This document shows, one piece after another, positions 34,220 to 43,831 of a stretch of 64,000 nucleotides of DNA. A model generated the notes under the pieces. It was given only the letters and a program-made list of their open reading frames with translations. It was not told the origin of the DNA and did not search any database. Position 1 is the first letter of the stretch. Each line of letters opens with the position of its first letter. Source of the stretch: Verrucomicrobiota bacterium (GTDB taxonomy: Bacteria; Verrucomicrobiota; Verrucomicrobiia; Limisphaerales; PALSA-1396); contig JACQFP010000031.1 of the NCBI GenBank assembly GCA_016200005.1, forward strand, positions 105,387 to 169,386, in the 5' to 3' direction. A program made the translations under genes and the position numbers.

Positions 34220-36689
34220 AACTTTTACCTTTCACTTTGTTTGTTGTGGTTGTTTTGTTTCCAAGCCCGGATTCCATTTCCGTCTCCGGACTTAAATTTG
34301 TGCTTTAAAAACGGATTGGTGGGATCGCTGCGGCGAGCCATTGATTTGTTTTCATTTCTTTCCCCGAGATCTCAGGGCTGCACCGAGCGGTAGAAGCCCT
34401 GGCCGGGCGGCGGGAACAGGTCCCAGAATTCGAGCAGGCCGGAGGCAGGCGCCGTCTGCGAGCCGCTGGCCGACCAGGGACCGCTCACGCCGGGGGCGCG
34501 CTGCAACCGGTAGGCGGAGCCAGGGACGCCGCTGAAGCGGATGAAGTAGCCGCCGTCGCCGTCCCCTTCGATGGCCAGGACCGGGGGATTCACGATTGCC
34601 CTGGCCACATAAGCCGAAAACTTCCCGCCCGCTATCGTGAAATGTCCCCCCGCATACAGGTCGCTGCCCGACACCGCCAGCGCCCGCACACCGCCGTTCA
34701 TCCCAGAACCCACGGGCGACCAACTGCTCCCATTCCATTTGGCGATGTAATTGGCTAGGCCGCCGCCGGCCATCGTGAAATCGCCTCCCGCATACAGGTC
34801 GCTGCCCGACACCGCCAGCGCAGACACATAAGTATAAGGCGACGGGTTACCACCCATCCCCGAACCGAGCGCCGACCAACTGCCCCCGTCCCATTTGGCA
34901 ATGTAATTGGCTGCGCTGCCCCCCGCGTTCGTGAAATAGCCCCCCGCATACAGGTCGCTGCCCGACACCGCCAGCGCAAGCACATAGCTGTTCATCCCCG
35001 AACCCAAAGCCAACCAACTGCTCCCGTTCCATTTGGCAATGTTGGTCGCTGCACTGCCGCCCGCGTTCGTGAAGTAGCCCCCAGCGTACACGTCGCTGCC
35101 CGACACCGCCAGCGCATACACCCAGCTGTCCATCCCTGAACCCAGCGCCGACCAACTGCTCCCGTTCCATTTGGCAACGTAATTGGCCGCGTTGCCCCCC
35201 GCATTCGTGAACCCGCCTCCCGCATACAGGTCGCTGCCCGACACCGCCAGGGCACGCACCTCGCCGTTCATCCCCGAACCTAGGTTCGTCCAACTGCTCC
35301 CGTTCCATTTGGCAATGTAATTGGCCGCGCTGCCGCCCGCCGTTGTGAAATAGCCCCCCGCATACAGGTCGCTGCCCGACACTGCCAGCGCAGACACATA
35401 GGAAGCACCGCCAGGAGGGCCACCCATCCCCGAACCCAGCGCCGTCCAACTGCTCCCGTTCCATCTGGCAATCCGGTTGGCCGGGCTGCCGCCCGCCGTC
35501 GTGAACCCGCCCCCCGCATACAGGGCGCCGCCCGACACCGCCAGCGCAGACACAGAGCTGTTCATCCCCGAACCCAGGGCCGACCAACCGCTCCCGTTCC
35601 ATTTGGCAATGTTATTGGCCGCGCTGCCGCCCGCTATGTTGAACTCGCCCCCCGCGTAAACGTTGCTACCCGACACCGCCAGAGCAGACACAGAGGGATA
35701 ACCATAAGAATTACCGCTCAGCCCCAGGCCCGAACCCAGGGCCGTCCAATTGCTCCCGTCCCATTTGGCAATCGTCCCGGAGAAGCTCCCCGCATACACG
35801 TTGCTGCCCGATACCGCCAGCGCATGCACATAGCCACTTATCCCCGAACCCAGCGCCGACCAACTGTTCCCGTTCCATCTGGCGATATGATTGGCGGCGC
35901 TGCCGCCCGCCGTAGTGAAATCGCCGCCCGCATACACATCGCTGCCCGACACCGCCAGCTTTAACACGTAGGGAGGGAAAAAGGGATCACCGCCCCCCAT
36001 CCCCGAGCCCAGCGCCGACCAACTGCTCCCGTCCCATTTGGCGATGTAATTTACCGGGCTGCCGCCCGCCGTCGTGAACGCCCCCCCCCGCATACACGTC
36101 GCTGCCCGACGTTGCCAGCGCATACACCCGGCTGTTCACGCCCGAGCCCAGCGCCGACCAACTGCTCCCGTTCCATTTGGCAATGTTAGTGGCCGCGCTG
36201 CCGCCCGCCGTCGTGAACGCCCCCCCCGCATACACGTCGCTGCCCGACGTTGCCAGCGCAGTCACGATGCCGCCGCGGTAAGGATAACCGGCTGGGGCGC
36301 TGACTCCCGAACCCAAAGACAACCAACTGCTCCCGTTCCATTTGGCGATGTTCGTGGCCGTGCTGCCGCCCGCCGTCGTGAAAGAGCCTCCCGCATACAC
36401 GTCGCTGCCCAACACCGCCAGCGCCCGCACAACGCCGTTCATCCCCGAACCCACGGGCGACCAACTGCTCCCGTTCCATTTGGCAATGTTCGAGACAAAC
36501 ACATCTCCGACGAGGAAGAAGGCGCCGCCGATGTAGAGATTGCCCGAGCCATCCACCGCCGTCGCGTAAACGGGGCCGTCCGCGCCGGGAATGCTGGGGT
36601 TCACGCTGATCCAGTTGGCATCGCTGAAGGTCGGGTCAATGCGCACGGGATAGACGGCGTCGGCATCGTTCACCAGCACGAGCAGCATC

Positions 36690-36841
36690 GTAGCGGCAGG
36701 CATCCCTGCCTGCCGTAGAGCCGCGGCTTCCAGCCCGGCGGATTGAAGCGTGTCTTGCAAAGAAGCCCTGGAAAAATCCGCAGGCAAATTCCGGGCGGCA
36801 GGATGCGCGCCCTCTACGTCAGGCAGGATGCCTGACGCTAC
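36690..36841. repeat. Palindromic element inside the broken propeller gene
   Basis: Arms 36690-36720 and 36812-36841 are near-complementary (GTAGCGGCAGGCATCCCTGC versus GTAGCGTCAGGCATCCTGCC when oriented alike). Each arm has its own GGCAGG...CCTGCC mini-hairpin, so this resembles a REP doublet of a different sequence class from the oppD-oppF element. It keeps the coding frame open. Confidence 0.75.
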
Positions 36842-37005
36842 ATCCATCCGCGCGGTCAACTCTTTACCCGTCGCATCGGTGACGCGCAACCGGCTGTAGG
36901 CAATTTTCCGCCCGGAGTTTTCCAGCACCAACTGGGCGCCACCCGCCGCCCGCTCGACCCTTGCGCCGCTCACGGCCAGCCGCACCGCCAGTTCGCCCGC
37001 TCGTT

Positions 37006-37033
37006 GGTTGAGGGTGGAGAGTTGAGGGTTGAG
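37006..37033. repeat. Tandem heptamer array inside the broken propeller gene
   Basis: Four 7-base units of the type GGTTGAG on the plus strand. On the coding strand they give LNPQLSTLNQ. Confidence 0.7.
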
Positions 37034-37172
37034 TGGCGGATGTTCAATGATGAAATCCTGCCGCACACCGTCCATGCTCACGCTGTATTCCTCGATCACA
37101 CCGGGCCGGGTGAAACGAACCAGCTTGTCCGCAACCTGCACCGTGCCGGTGCGCGGGAGCGTCCCCTGATCC

Positions 37173-37264
37173 GTAGCAGCCGACGTAAGGAGGCTCTGAA
37201 CTTCGTTTTGAGTTTCGGGTTTCAAGTTTCGAGTTGAAGTGAGCCTCCTCACGTCGGCTGCTAC
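37173..37264. repeat. Palindromic element with heptamer core, copy 1 (inside the broken propeller gene)
   Basis: 24-base arms 37173-37196 and 37241-37264 (GTAGCAGCCGACGT...AGGAGGCTC), one mismatch. The core 37199-37240 consists of six degenerate 7-base units such as TTTCGGG and TTTCAAG. It encodes VAADVRRL...LLTSAAT on the coding strand without breaking the frame. It is of the same family as 42839-42932 and 62701-62786. Confidence 0.88.
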
Positions 37265-37648
37265 CACGCGGAAACGGTCGCTCACTCCGTTGGTGACGGT
37301 CGAAGTCAGCCAGAGGCCTTCGCGCGTGGCCTCGCCTTCGAGCCGTTGGAAAACGCAGCGCAACCGCGCGCCCCCGGCGGTGGGACTGACGGCCAGCCCG
37401 TCGCCCTGGTAATCCCCGCCGGCCTTCGCGCCAATCTGCGACCACGGGATTGTAGGAGACGCGGTAACGAGTCTCGCTTCCTAGGTTGTTTTTTTAGGCG
37501 CGGTCTCAGCCGAATCCGCCGCCGTTGCAATCAGACTGAAAGAGCAGGCAATGGCAAGCGCCACGGCGCAAAAGAGCGGGACTTGAAACAGTTTTGATTT
37601 TGTTTTCATAATCGTGTGCCGTGTAGTTCTCCTTCGTGATTCTTTTGA

Positions 37649-39202
37649 TTACTGGCTCAACCGGAAAAACTGCTGCGGGCCGGTGATGGGATTGATCACC
37701 ACGTTCTGCCCGCCGATGACGACCGGGCCGGGTGAATTGGCGCTCCAGACCGCCGATGAACCAAGGTTCGTGGTGGATTGCAAAGTGAAGCCGAAGGCAT
37801 TGGTCGGCCACGTCAAAATGACATTCGCCCCGTAAGGAATCAGGGTCAGGAGCGGCGGGAACGAAAACGGATTGGTGGGATCGCTGCCGGCGAGCCATTC
37901 GCGGTAGTTGTTCACGCCATCGCCGTCCGGGTCGGTGGTATCGGTCGCGGGATTGATGGGCAGATTGAAATGCTGCAACCAGGCGTAGGAAATCATCGAA
38001 GCGGGCGATTGGAATTCATACGCGCCGATATCGACGCTGCCGCCCACGATGCGCGGATTGCCGTCCAAGTCGGGGCCGGCGGGCGCGAACGCATTCCGGC
38101 CGGCATTGATGCACGGGGAGTTGGATTGCAATCGCAGATTCCCGGAGGCCTGGTTCACGAACAACGGTGCGGTGGTCCAGCAGTGGTTCAGGGAACTGTT
38201 TCCGTAACCATCGAGGACGATACAGTTGTTCAGCGTGCCGCCATACGCCCCGCCGCCTTCTGCTTCTCCCCAGGGACCAGGGGAGGAGACAAGAGCCTCA
38301 TTGCCGTTCAACGTGCAGTTGTTCAGCGTGCTGCCATACGCCCCGCCGCCGTACGATTCAAGCACTGTGGATAACCGGGTAATAACGGTGCCGCGAGCTG
38401 CATTGCCGCTTAACGTGCAATTATTCAGTGTGCAGAATAGCGCGCCTCCACCCTCCGCGTAACCATGCAACTCGGTCGACCCACCGAAGTCGTCGTCGGT
38501 GACATTAGCCGAATTGCGGGCGAGCGTGCAGTTGTTCAGGGTGCAGCGGGCCGCGCCACCGCCGCCAGCGGTGATTTCCCAAGCCCAACCGCCGATGTCC
38601 TGGAGCCGGGCGTCAACTGAGTTGTTGGTCAGAGTGCAATTGTTCAGAGTCACGCCGTACGCTCCGCCACCCTCCATCACCAAAGGACCCCGATTATCCG
38701 CAACAAGATGGTTGCCAGTGATCACACAATTGGAAACCACGGCACTCGCTGAGAAGCCAACGACTCCACCACCCACCTTGTAGAAAAACCCATTGGTCAA
38801 ATTGTAACTGTAGCCTGTGCTCCCTCTGGTCAAGGTGAACCCGGACAGGGTGGCGCTTGCGGCTAAGTACGCGCAGCGAACCGCATTGCCTCCATCAACA
38901 ACAGTGAACTGCGGGCCGTTGACGCTCCGAACGCTCAGCGGCTTGCCTACCGATAGCGGGGCATAGGTTCCGTTGGTGACCACAATCTCATCGCCCGCCA
39001 CTGCGGCATCCACGGCGTCCTGGATGTTTGTAGCGGCGGTGGTCCAGTTGGTGTAGGGCGGCGCGGCGTTGGTGCTGGTCACGTCCACGTAATGCACGTC
39101 GGCCAAGGCGCTGGCGGCAGTTGCAAGGACCGCAACATTCAACCTCCAACATCGAACTCTGAACATCGAAGTGCGGACTGCTTTCGTTTGATCTGATTTC
39201 AT
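37649..39202 (-). CDS. Secreted right-handed beta-helix protein with calcium-binding-like repeat and shared C-terminal module
   Basis: A 517-residue exported protein. The n-region of the signal (SMFRVRCWRLNVAVLATAAS) is encoded by a heptamer array. YVDVTSTNAAPPYTNWTTAA and IQDAVDAAVAGDEIVVTNGT are the typical start of pectin-lyase-like beta helices. The middle is built of coils with NNCTLTNNS and GGGAYG..LNNC ladders. A thrombospondin type 3-like segment (DTTDPDGDGVNNYREWLAGS, then DPTNPF) may bind calcium. The end (TLIPYGANVILTWPTNAFGF, TLQSTTNLGSSAVW, QQFFRLSQ) is the module shared with neighbours. No polysaccharide-lyase catalytic residues are evident. It follows the GTVF-repeat gene by 16 bases, so it belongs to the operon behind promoter E. 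Confidence 0.82.
   Translation of the reverse strand: MKSDQTKAVRTSMFRVRCWRLNVAVLATAASALADVHYVDVTSTNAAPPYTNWTTAATNIQDAVDAAVAGDEIVVTNGTYAPLSVGKPLSVRSVNGPQFTVVDGGNAVRCAYLAASATLSGFTLTRGSTGYSYNLTNGFFYKVGGGVVGFSASAVVSNCVITGNHLVADNRGPLVMEGGGAYGVTLNNCTLTNNSVDARLQDIGGWAWEITAGGGGAARCTLNNCTLARNSANVTDDDFGGSTELHGYAEGGGALFCTLNNCTLSGNAARGTVITRLSTVLESYGGGAYGSTLNNCTLNGNEALVSSPGPWGEAEGGGAYGGTLNNCIVLDGYGNSSLNHCWTTAPLFVNQASGNLRLQSNSPCINAGRNAFAPAGPDLDGNPRIVGGSVDIGAYEFQSPASMISYAWLQHFNLPINPATDTTDPDGDGVNNYREWLAGSDPTNPFSFPPLLTLIPYGANVILTWPTNAFGFTLQSTTNLGSSAVWSANSPGPVVIGGQNVVINPITGPQQFFRLSQ
39133..39174. repeat. Tandem heptamer array in the signal-peptide region of the beta-helix gene
   Basis: Six 7-base units (CAACATT, CAACCTC, CAACATC and so on). 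They lie within codons ~10-23 and supply the basic and hydrophobic residues of the export signal. Confidence 0.8.
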
Positions 39203-39218
39203 CGGTTGATTCTTTTGA

Positions 39219-40661
39219 TCAGAATTTTCTTAACCGGTAAGAGATTTGTGGGCCGAGCATGGGCCTGGTCACTCTGAGCTGACCGTTGACGATCACCGGC
39301 GGAAAGGGATCTGCTGCGCTCCAGCCTGTCGGTGAACCCAGGTTCGCGGTTTCCTCCAAATAGTACCCGGCGTAACTGAATCCGGCGTAACTGATCGGCC
39401 ACGACAGAATAACATTGGTGCCGGAAGAAGTGATGGTCAGTTGCGGCCGGAACGAAAGACTGAACACCGTGCCATTGCCCGAACTGCCGCCACCACTCGC
39501 CGTTCCATACAGGGTATTGCCCGATAAAATCAATCTGGCACGCGGAACGGCTCCGTCGAGGCCAGTAAAACTGAGCAGGGTCGTAAATCCCGTGCCATCG
39601 GTATGAAGGGCGAACACCGTGCCCGCGCCCGAACTTCCGCTACTTGCCGCCGTGCCATACAGCGTGTCGCCCGATAAGATTAATCCGGCAGACGGATTAG
39701 CTCCGTCGCTGTTGGTATTATCAGGACCAGAGGATGCCGTAAAACTATGCAGGTTCGTAAAACCCGTGCCGTCGGTGTTGACAGCGAACACCGTGCCCGC
39801 GCCCGACCTGCCGCCGGAAGGCGCCGTCCCATACAGGGCGTTGCCCGATAAAAGCAATCCGGCAGACGGATGGGCTCCGTCGCTGTTCGTAAGTTCAGGC
39901 CAGGAACCGGAGATTGCAGTGAAACTATGCAGGTTTGTAAAACCCGTGCCATCGGTGTTGACGGCGAACACCGTGCCATTGTCCGAACTGCCGCCATAAA
40001 TCGCCGTCCCATAAAGGGTGGTGCCCGATAAAATCAATCCAGCCTGCGGAATAGCTCCGTCGCTGCCGCCAGTAAAATCATAAAGGTTCGTAAAACCCGT
40101 GCCATCGGTATGGACGGCGAACACCGTGCCATGGCCCGAAACACTGCGGCCAAGCTCCGTTGTCCCATACAGGGTGTTGCCCGATAGCAGCAATCCGCCA
40201 ACCGGCCCTTGTCCGTCGCCGCGAGTGAAAGTGTGCAGGCTCGTAAAACCTGTGCCATCGGTATGGACGGCGAATACCGTGCCAAAGCTCCCGCTGCCGT
40301 CTCCATGCGCTGTCCCATACAGGATGTTGCTCGACAAGACCAGTGTGCTGTTCGGATAAGGTCCGTCGCTGTAAGTGAAGCTGTGCAGATTCGTAAAACC
40401 CGTGCCATCGGTGTTGATGGCGAACACCGTGCCATAACCCAAAGCACCGCCAAAAATCGCCGTCCCATACAGGGTGGTACCCGACAAGTTGGTAATCAAC
40501 CCGCCAACCGGTGTGGCTCCGTCGCTGTTGGTTCCAGTAAAGGGGGCAGTTTCGGTGAAACTATGCAGGGTGGTGAAGGTCTGCGCCGTCACGCGGCCCG
40601 CCGATAGCAAGTTGAGCACGGCGATCAGCGCCGGAAGGAGGAATAGGTTTTTTGTTTTCAT
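39219..40661 (-). CDS. Secreted protein of tandem GTVFAVNTDGTGFTNLHSF repeats
   Basis: A 480-residue exported protein. The signal is NLFLLPALIAVLNLLSAGRV. Seven to eight units of 45-55 residues follow, each with LSG.TLYGTA, GS.GNGTVFAVNTDGTGF and TNLHSFT. Such units are common in secreted proteins of Verrucomicrobia and Bacteroidota and are thought to form a propeller, but I know no biochemical function. The final ~70 residues (TITSSGTNVILSWPISYAGF, YLEETANLG, ISYRLRKF) form the C-terminal module shared with the genes at 31.0, 34.4 and 37.6 kb. It is the first large gene after promoter element E and is closely followed by the beta-helix gene. Confidence 0.82.
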   Translation of the reverse strand: MKTKNLFLLPALIAVLNLLSAGRVTAQTFTTLHSFTETAPFTGTNSDGATPVGGLITNLSGTTLYGTAIFGGALGYGTVFAINTDGTGFTNLHSFTYSDGPYPNSTLVLSSNILYGTAHGDGSGSFGTVFAVHTDGTGFTSLHTFTRGDGQGPVGGLLLSGNTLYGTTELGRSVSGHGTVFAVHTDGTGFTNLYDFTGGSDGAIPQAGLILSGTTLYGTAIYGGSSDNGTVFAVNTDGTGFTNLHSFTAISGSWPELTNSDGAHPSAGLLLSGNALYGTAPSGGRSGAGTVFAVNTDGTGFTNLHSFTASSGPDNTNSDGANPSAGLILSGDTLYGTAASSGSSGAGTVFALHTDGTGFTTLLSFTGLDGAVPRARLILSGNTLYGTASGGGSSGNGTVFSLSFRPQLTITSSGTNVILSWPISYAGFSYAGYYLEETANLGSPTGWSAADPFPPVIVNGQLRVTRPMLGPQISYRLRKF

Positions 40662-40667
40662 TTGGGT

Positions 40668-40757
40668 TTATTTGGCGATAGCAGAACGAATGCTGGCGAA
40701 GGTCACCACGGGGAAAGTGGCCGTTGCCAGTTCAAGGTTGCGGATGCTTGTGTTCAT
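40668..40757 (-). CDS. Possible 29-residue leader ORF between promoter E and the GTVF-repeat gene
   Basis: MNTSIRNLELATATF...SAIAK starts 23 bases after the GGTCTG box and stops 6 bases before the next ATG. It could be a leader peptide or chance. An AAGGAG stretch lies about 15 bases before its ATG, rather far. The 39-residue-per-100-base coding test cannot be applied at this length. Confidence 0.2.
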   Translation of the reverse strand: MNTSIRNLELATATFPVVTFASIRSAIAK

Positions 40758-40779
40758 GGATTATTGAGTCCACTCCTTC

Positions 40780-40805
40780 CAGACCGGAAACGGGTGGGGA
40801 GTAAC
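40780..40805 (-). promoter_or_regulatory. ECF-type promoter element E, upstream of the three-gene secretome operon
   Basis: GTTAC at 40805-40801 and GGTCTG at 40785-40780 on the minus strand, spacer 15 bases. The conserved AGTGGA block follows. It precedes the GTVF-repeat, beta-helix and broken propeller genes. Confidence 0.7.
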
Positions 40806-40910
40806 GGAGAATCTGGATGTATCCGCCCTGCGGAGAAACGGCGCAAATCTGAGCGGCCTCGCTGTTCTTGTCCCAAAAGGCATCTCCAACAGAAAACCAG
40901 CGGGGGCGCG

Positions 40911-43829
40911 CTACTCTTTGGGCGTTGCTGGCGGACGTTGTATCAGCGCCTTGGCTTCACGCATGAGAGCGTGGGTGATGATCCAGTCATCCCAGTCGCC
41001 ACCGAGGTCGCCGCTGTCAAGCCTCGGCAATCTCCTCGCTGCAATTTCAACTCCTTTGGCGAGGGTGGCGCCGGCTTGGTCGGCTTGTTTGGAGCGGTAC
41101 TGCGCCATCGCCAGCACTAGGTAGGCTCCGCCGTCCCGGTCGAGATTATCCCCTGCGTGAGAGAGGACTTTCTGCATCCAATCCACCGCGCCGGCAAAAT
41201 GTCCCTGGCGATACTCGGCCAATCCTTTGCAGAATTGAAACCAAGGCGCGTAAACCCTGTCCTTGCCCGCAGTGACGGCGATATCGGCCCAAGCGTTGAC
41301 CGTGCTCAAATCCACCCCGGAATCGGGCAGGATCAGGCAATCCTTGGCTGTCCGCTCGGCAATGCGCGGGTCACTTGTGGAGCGGAAGCGGGCAAGCTCT
41401 TGCGCGCAAAGCTGCCGGTAGCCTTGAAGATCGCCGCTTTGCACGAGCAAGGGTGCGAGCGCGTGGTAAGCTTCGTGGTTCTCCGGCTCAAACTCGACCG
41501 ACCTCGAGAAATCCGCCGCCGCCTCCTGCCAATGGCGCGTGCGGGCGCGCCACGCGCCGCGCTCGCGCAGCAATCCTGCGCTCTTTGGCTGAGTTTGAAA
41601 GGTTGGCGTGAGAAGGTCGTTGAAAAGGGGTTCGATGTCGTCGAATTTGCCTTCGCGCATGAGAACATCCACCAGATTGCCGAGCGAATTGGCCACGCCG
41701 GGGTTTTCCTTACCGTAGAGTTTCGTATGCATCGCCAGGGCCTTGCGAAGCAGGGGTCCGGCCTCGGCCAGCTTGTCTTGGCCCTGTAGTACATAGCCTA
41801 ACTCACCTAACGAGCGGGCCACGTCCGGATTTTCCTTCCCAGACAGTTTCAGGTACATGTCCAGCGCCTGTCGGGCCGCGATTTCGGCTTCGGGCCACCG
41901 GCCGTCCTCCCTAAGCACGATCTCCAAATCGAGGAGCGAGGCGGCGACCTCGGAGTTTCCCTGGGGCCACAGTTTGCTTTGGATCGCCAGTGCCTCGCGC
42001 TCGGTCTTCTCGGCCTCGATCCGCCGGCCCTGGATGCGGAGCACGTTCGCCAGGTCGCGAAGTGATTGACCGACCGCCGGACTTTCGTTGCCCAGCGCTT
42101 TCCTGCGGATCGCCAGCACCTCAAGCTGGAGCGCCTCGGCCTCCTTCGGTTTGCCGTTCGGGCCGGCAAATGCGAGGGCGAGGTTCTGTAACGAATCGGC
42201 TAATCTGAGGTCATCATTCCCCCAGAGCTTTCTCGCTATTGCCGGCACGTCGCGGAGCACCCCTTCGGCATTCTTATCGTCGCCCAGATCCCGGTAAACT
42301 TGGCCGATTGTGTTCCTCAACTCCAACTCAACTTCGGGCTGGTTGCTCAGATCTCCGCTGAGACGCCCGGCGGCCTTGTCCAGGATTTCCCGCAGCACCG
42401 TCGTGTCGCGCCCCGACGCGACCCACGGGCTAACGCCCTTCAGCATGTCCTTGAGGAACTGCGCGACTTGCTGGCTCTTGGCGGCCTCGGTCTGGGCCTT
42501 CTTCTGTTCGGCTTCGGCTTGTAGTCGCAAACGCCCTTGGTCTTGCTCGGCCCGCCCTGCTCTCACCGCCTGCCAGGTGCTCACCAGGACGCCGACCGCG
42601 AGCACGCTGATGAGCGCCCCCGCCGCCGCGAAACCGAACTTGTGACGCCGGACAGTCTTCTGAAACTCATACAGGCGGCTGGGCGGACGGGCCACGACCG
42701 GCTCGTTTTTCAGGTGCCGCGCCACGTCCGCCGCCAGTCCGTTGGCGGTTTCGTACCGGCGCTGCCGGTCCTTCTCCAGGCACTTCATCACGATCCAATC
42801 GAGGTCGCCACGCACCAAGCGAATGGTTTCCTTGATCTGTAGCAGCCGACGTGAGGAGGCTCTAACTTCTTCTGCGGATTTCGGGTCGCGGATTTCGGAT
42901 TTTGAATGGAGCCTCCTCACGTCGGCTGCTACGAGTTCCTGGGCCAATCGCGTCGAAGGCTTCGGCGGCTCGGTTTCCCGGATCATCCGCCGGACTTCAT
43001 CCAGCGCTGCCTTGCGGAAAGTCTCCACGTCGAACGGCGTCACGCCCGTCAGCAGTTCGTAGAGCAGCACGCCCAGCGAATAGATGTCCGCGCGCGTATC
43101 AATGTCCAATCCACTCAACGCCGCCTGTTCCGGACTCATGTAAGCCGGCGTTCCAATCATATGTTGGAAGCCAGTAAAGAGCGTCTTCTCGGTGAGCTTT
43201 TGTCCCAGCGCCTTGGCCACACCGAAATCAATTACCTTGGGCACCGGCTCGCCATCATGCTCCGTCACCAGCACGTTGCTCGGTTTGAGGTCGCGGTGAA
43301 TGACGCCCTTCTGATGCGCATGTTGCACCGCCTGGCAGACCTTCATGAAGAGTTCCAGGCGCTCGCGCGTGGAAAGATTCTCCCGATCGCAGTAGTCGGT
43401 GATGGGAATGCCGCGCACCAGTTCCATGACGAAGTAGGGCCGCCCGGCTTCTGTCGCCCCGGCATCCAGTGCTCGGGCAATGTTCGGATGATCCATTAAC
43501 GCAATGGCCTGCCGCTCGGCCTCGAACCGGGCGATGACCTCTTTCGTGTCCATGCCGGCCTTGATGATCTTTAGTGCGACCTTGCGTTGCACCGGTTCGA
43601 CCTGGTCCGCCATGAAAACGACGCCGAATCCGCCTTCACCGATTTTCTCCAGCAACTTGTAGCGCCCGATTATCGTGCCGGTTCGCTCAACGTGGATATC
43701 AGCCACCAGTGGTGCGGTGGCAGGAAGCAGACCCAGTCCCATGTTCGCCAGACAGCGCGGGCAAAGACCTTGAGGCGCGTTGGCCGGAAGTTCGGCCCCG
43801 CATTCCTCACAAGTTCGGGGTGCGGACAT
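40911..43829 (-). CDS. Ser/Thr protein kinase with N-terminal zinc ribbon, membrane helix and C-terminal TPR domain
   Basis: A 972-residue Hanks-type kinase. The zinc ribbon uses Cys 7, 10, 23 and 26. The P-loop GEGGFG is at 64-69, Lys 87 is in VALKII, HRD is at 178-180 (HRDLKPSN), then IDFGVAKAL and [11 protein letters not shown]. Between STRLAQEL and [19 protein letters not shown], about residues 300-331 ([20 protein letters not shown] and following) are encoded by an inserted palindromic heptamer element; related kinases have a different linker here. One membrane helix ([19 protein letters not shown]) follows, then a coiled coil and kinesin-light-chain-like TPRs to the end. The catalytic residues are intact. 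Its ATG is 2 bases after the TPR gene stop, so the two are co-transcribed from promoter F, next to the ECF sigma gene. Confidence 0.94.
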   Translation of the reverse strand: MSAPRTCEECGAELPANAPQGLCPRCLANMGLGLLPATAPLVADIHVERTGTIIGRYKLLEKIGEGGFGVVFMADQVEPVQRKVALKIIKAGMDTKEVIARFEAERQAIALMDHPNIARALDAGATEAGRPYFVMELVRGIPITDYCDRENLSTRERLELFMKVCQAVQHAHQKGVIHRDLKPSNVLVTEHDGEPVPKVIDFGVAKALGQKLTEKTLFTGFQHMIGTPAYMSPEQAALSGLDIDTRADIYSLGVLLYELLTGVTPFDVETFRKAALDEVRRMIRETEPPKPSTRLAQELVAADVRRLHSKSEIRDPKSAEEVRASSRRLLQIKETIRLVRGDLDWIVMKCLEKDRQRRYETANGLAADVARHLKNEPVVARPPSRLYEFQKTVRRHKFGFAAAGALISVLAVGVLVSTWQAVRAGRAEQDQGRLRLQAEAEQKKAQTEAAKSQQVAQFLKDMLKGVSPWVASGRDTTVLREILDKAAGRLSGDLSNQPEVELELRNTIGQVYRDLGDDKNAEGVLRDVPAIARKLWGNDDLRLADSLQNLALAFAGPNGKPKEAEALQLEVLAIRRKALGNESPAVGQSLRDLANVLRIQGRRIEAEKTEREALAIQSKLWPQGNSEVAASLLDLEIVLREDGRWPEAEIAARQALDMYLKLSGKENPDVARSLGELGYVLQGQDKLAEAGPLLRKALAMHTKLYGKENPGVANSLGNLVDVLMREGKFDDIEPLFNDLLTPTFQTQPKSAGLLRERGAWRARTRHWQEAAADFSRSVEFEPENHEAYHALAPLLVQSGDLQGYRQLCAQELARFRSTSDPRIAERTAKDCLILPDSGVDLSTVNAWADIAVTAGKDRVYAPWFQFCKGLAEYRQGHFAGAVDWMQKVLSHAGDNLDRDGGAYLVLAMAQYRSKQADQAGATLAKGVEIAARRLPRLDSGDLGGDWDDWIITHALMREAKALIQRPPATPKE
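42839..42932. repeat. Palindromic element with heptamer core, copy 2, inserted in frame in a kinase domain
   Basis: Perfect 24-base inverted arms (42839-42862 and 42909-42932, GTAGCAGCCGACGTGAGGAG...). The core 42873-42907 has five 7-base units such as TTCGGGT and CGCGGAT. The insertion sits in the loop between the activation region and the GDLDWIVMK helix and leaves the reading frame open. Confidence 0.92.
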
Positions 43830-43831
43830 GA

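Larger units (their letters stand above)
34372..37609 (-). pseudogene. Broken gene for a secreted WNGSSW-type beta-propeller protein (amber codon plus frameshift)
   Basis: Read as one gene from the ATG at 37609, the first 42 residues are a signal peptide (LFCAVALAIACSFSLIATAA). An in-frame TAG at 37483-37481 follows, then the same frame continues into YQGDGLAVSPTAGGARLRC and the N-terminal domain. Thirteen copies of a ~42-residue unit follow (SGSDVYAGG.FT.AGGSAAN, IAKWNGSSWSALGSGM). At 36081-36089 a run of nine C's replaces the eight C's of the neighbouring repeat copy, shifting the frame; the rest reads on to the stop at 34372. Repaired, the protein would be about 1080 residues and end in the shared C-terminal module (YRLQRAPGVSGPW, GQGFYRSVQP). 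Two palindromic elements and a heptamer array also lie in the N-terminal part. Either lesion could be a sequencing error, but two together favour decay. Confidence 0.75.

Noticed and set aside
36074..36718. 214-codon plus-strand frame with repeated RCQR/AAARRRE segments
   Set aside because: It is the antisense shadow of the coding repeats in the propeller gene.
34372..37363. CRISPR array (direct repeats about 120-130 bases apart)
   Set aside because: The period corresponds to ~42-residue protein repeats that keep a reading frame apart from one C-run shift; repeats are not identical, spacers are not unique, and no cas gene is present.
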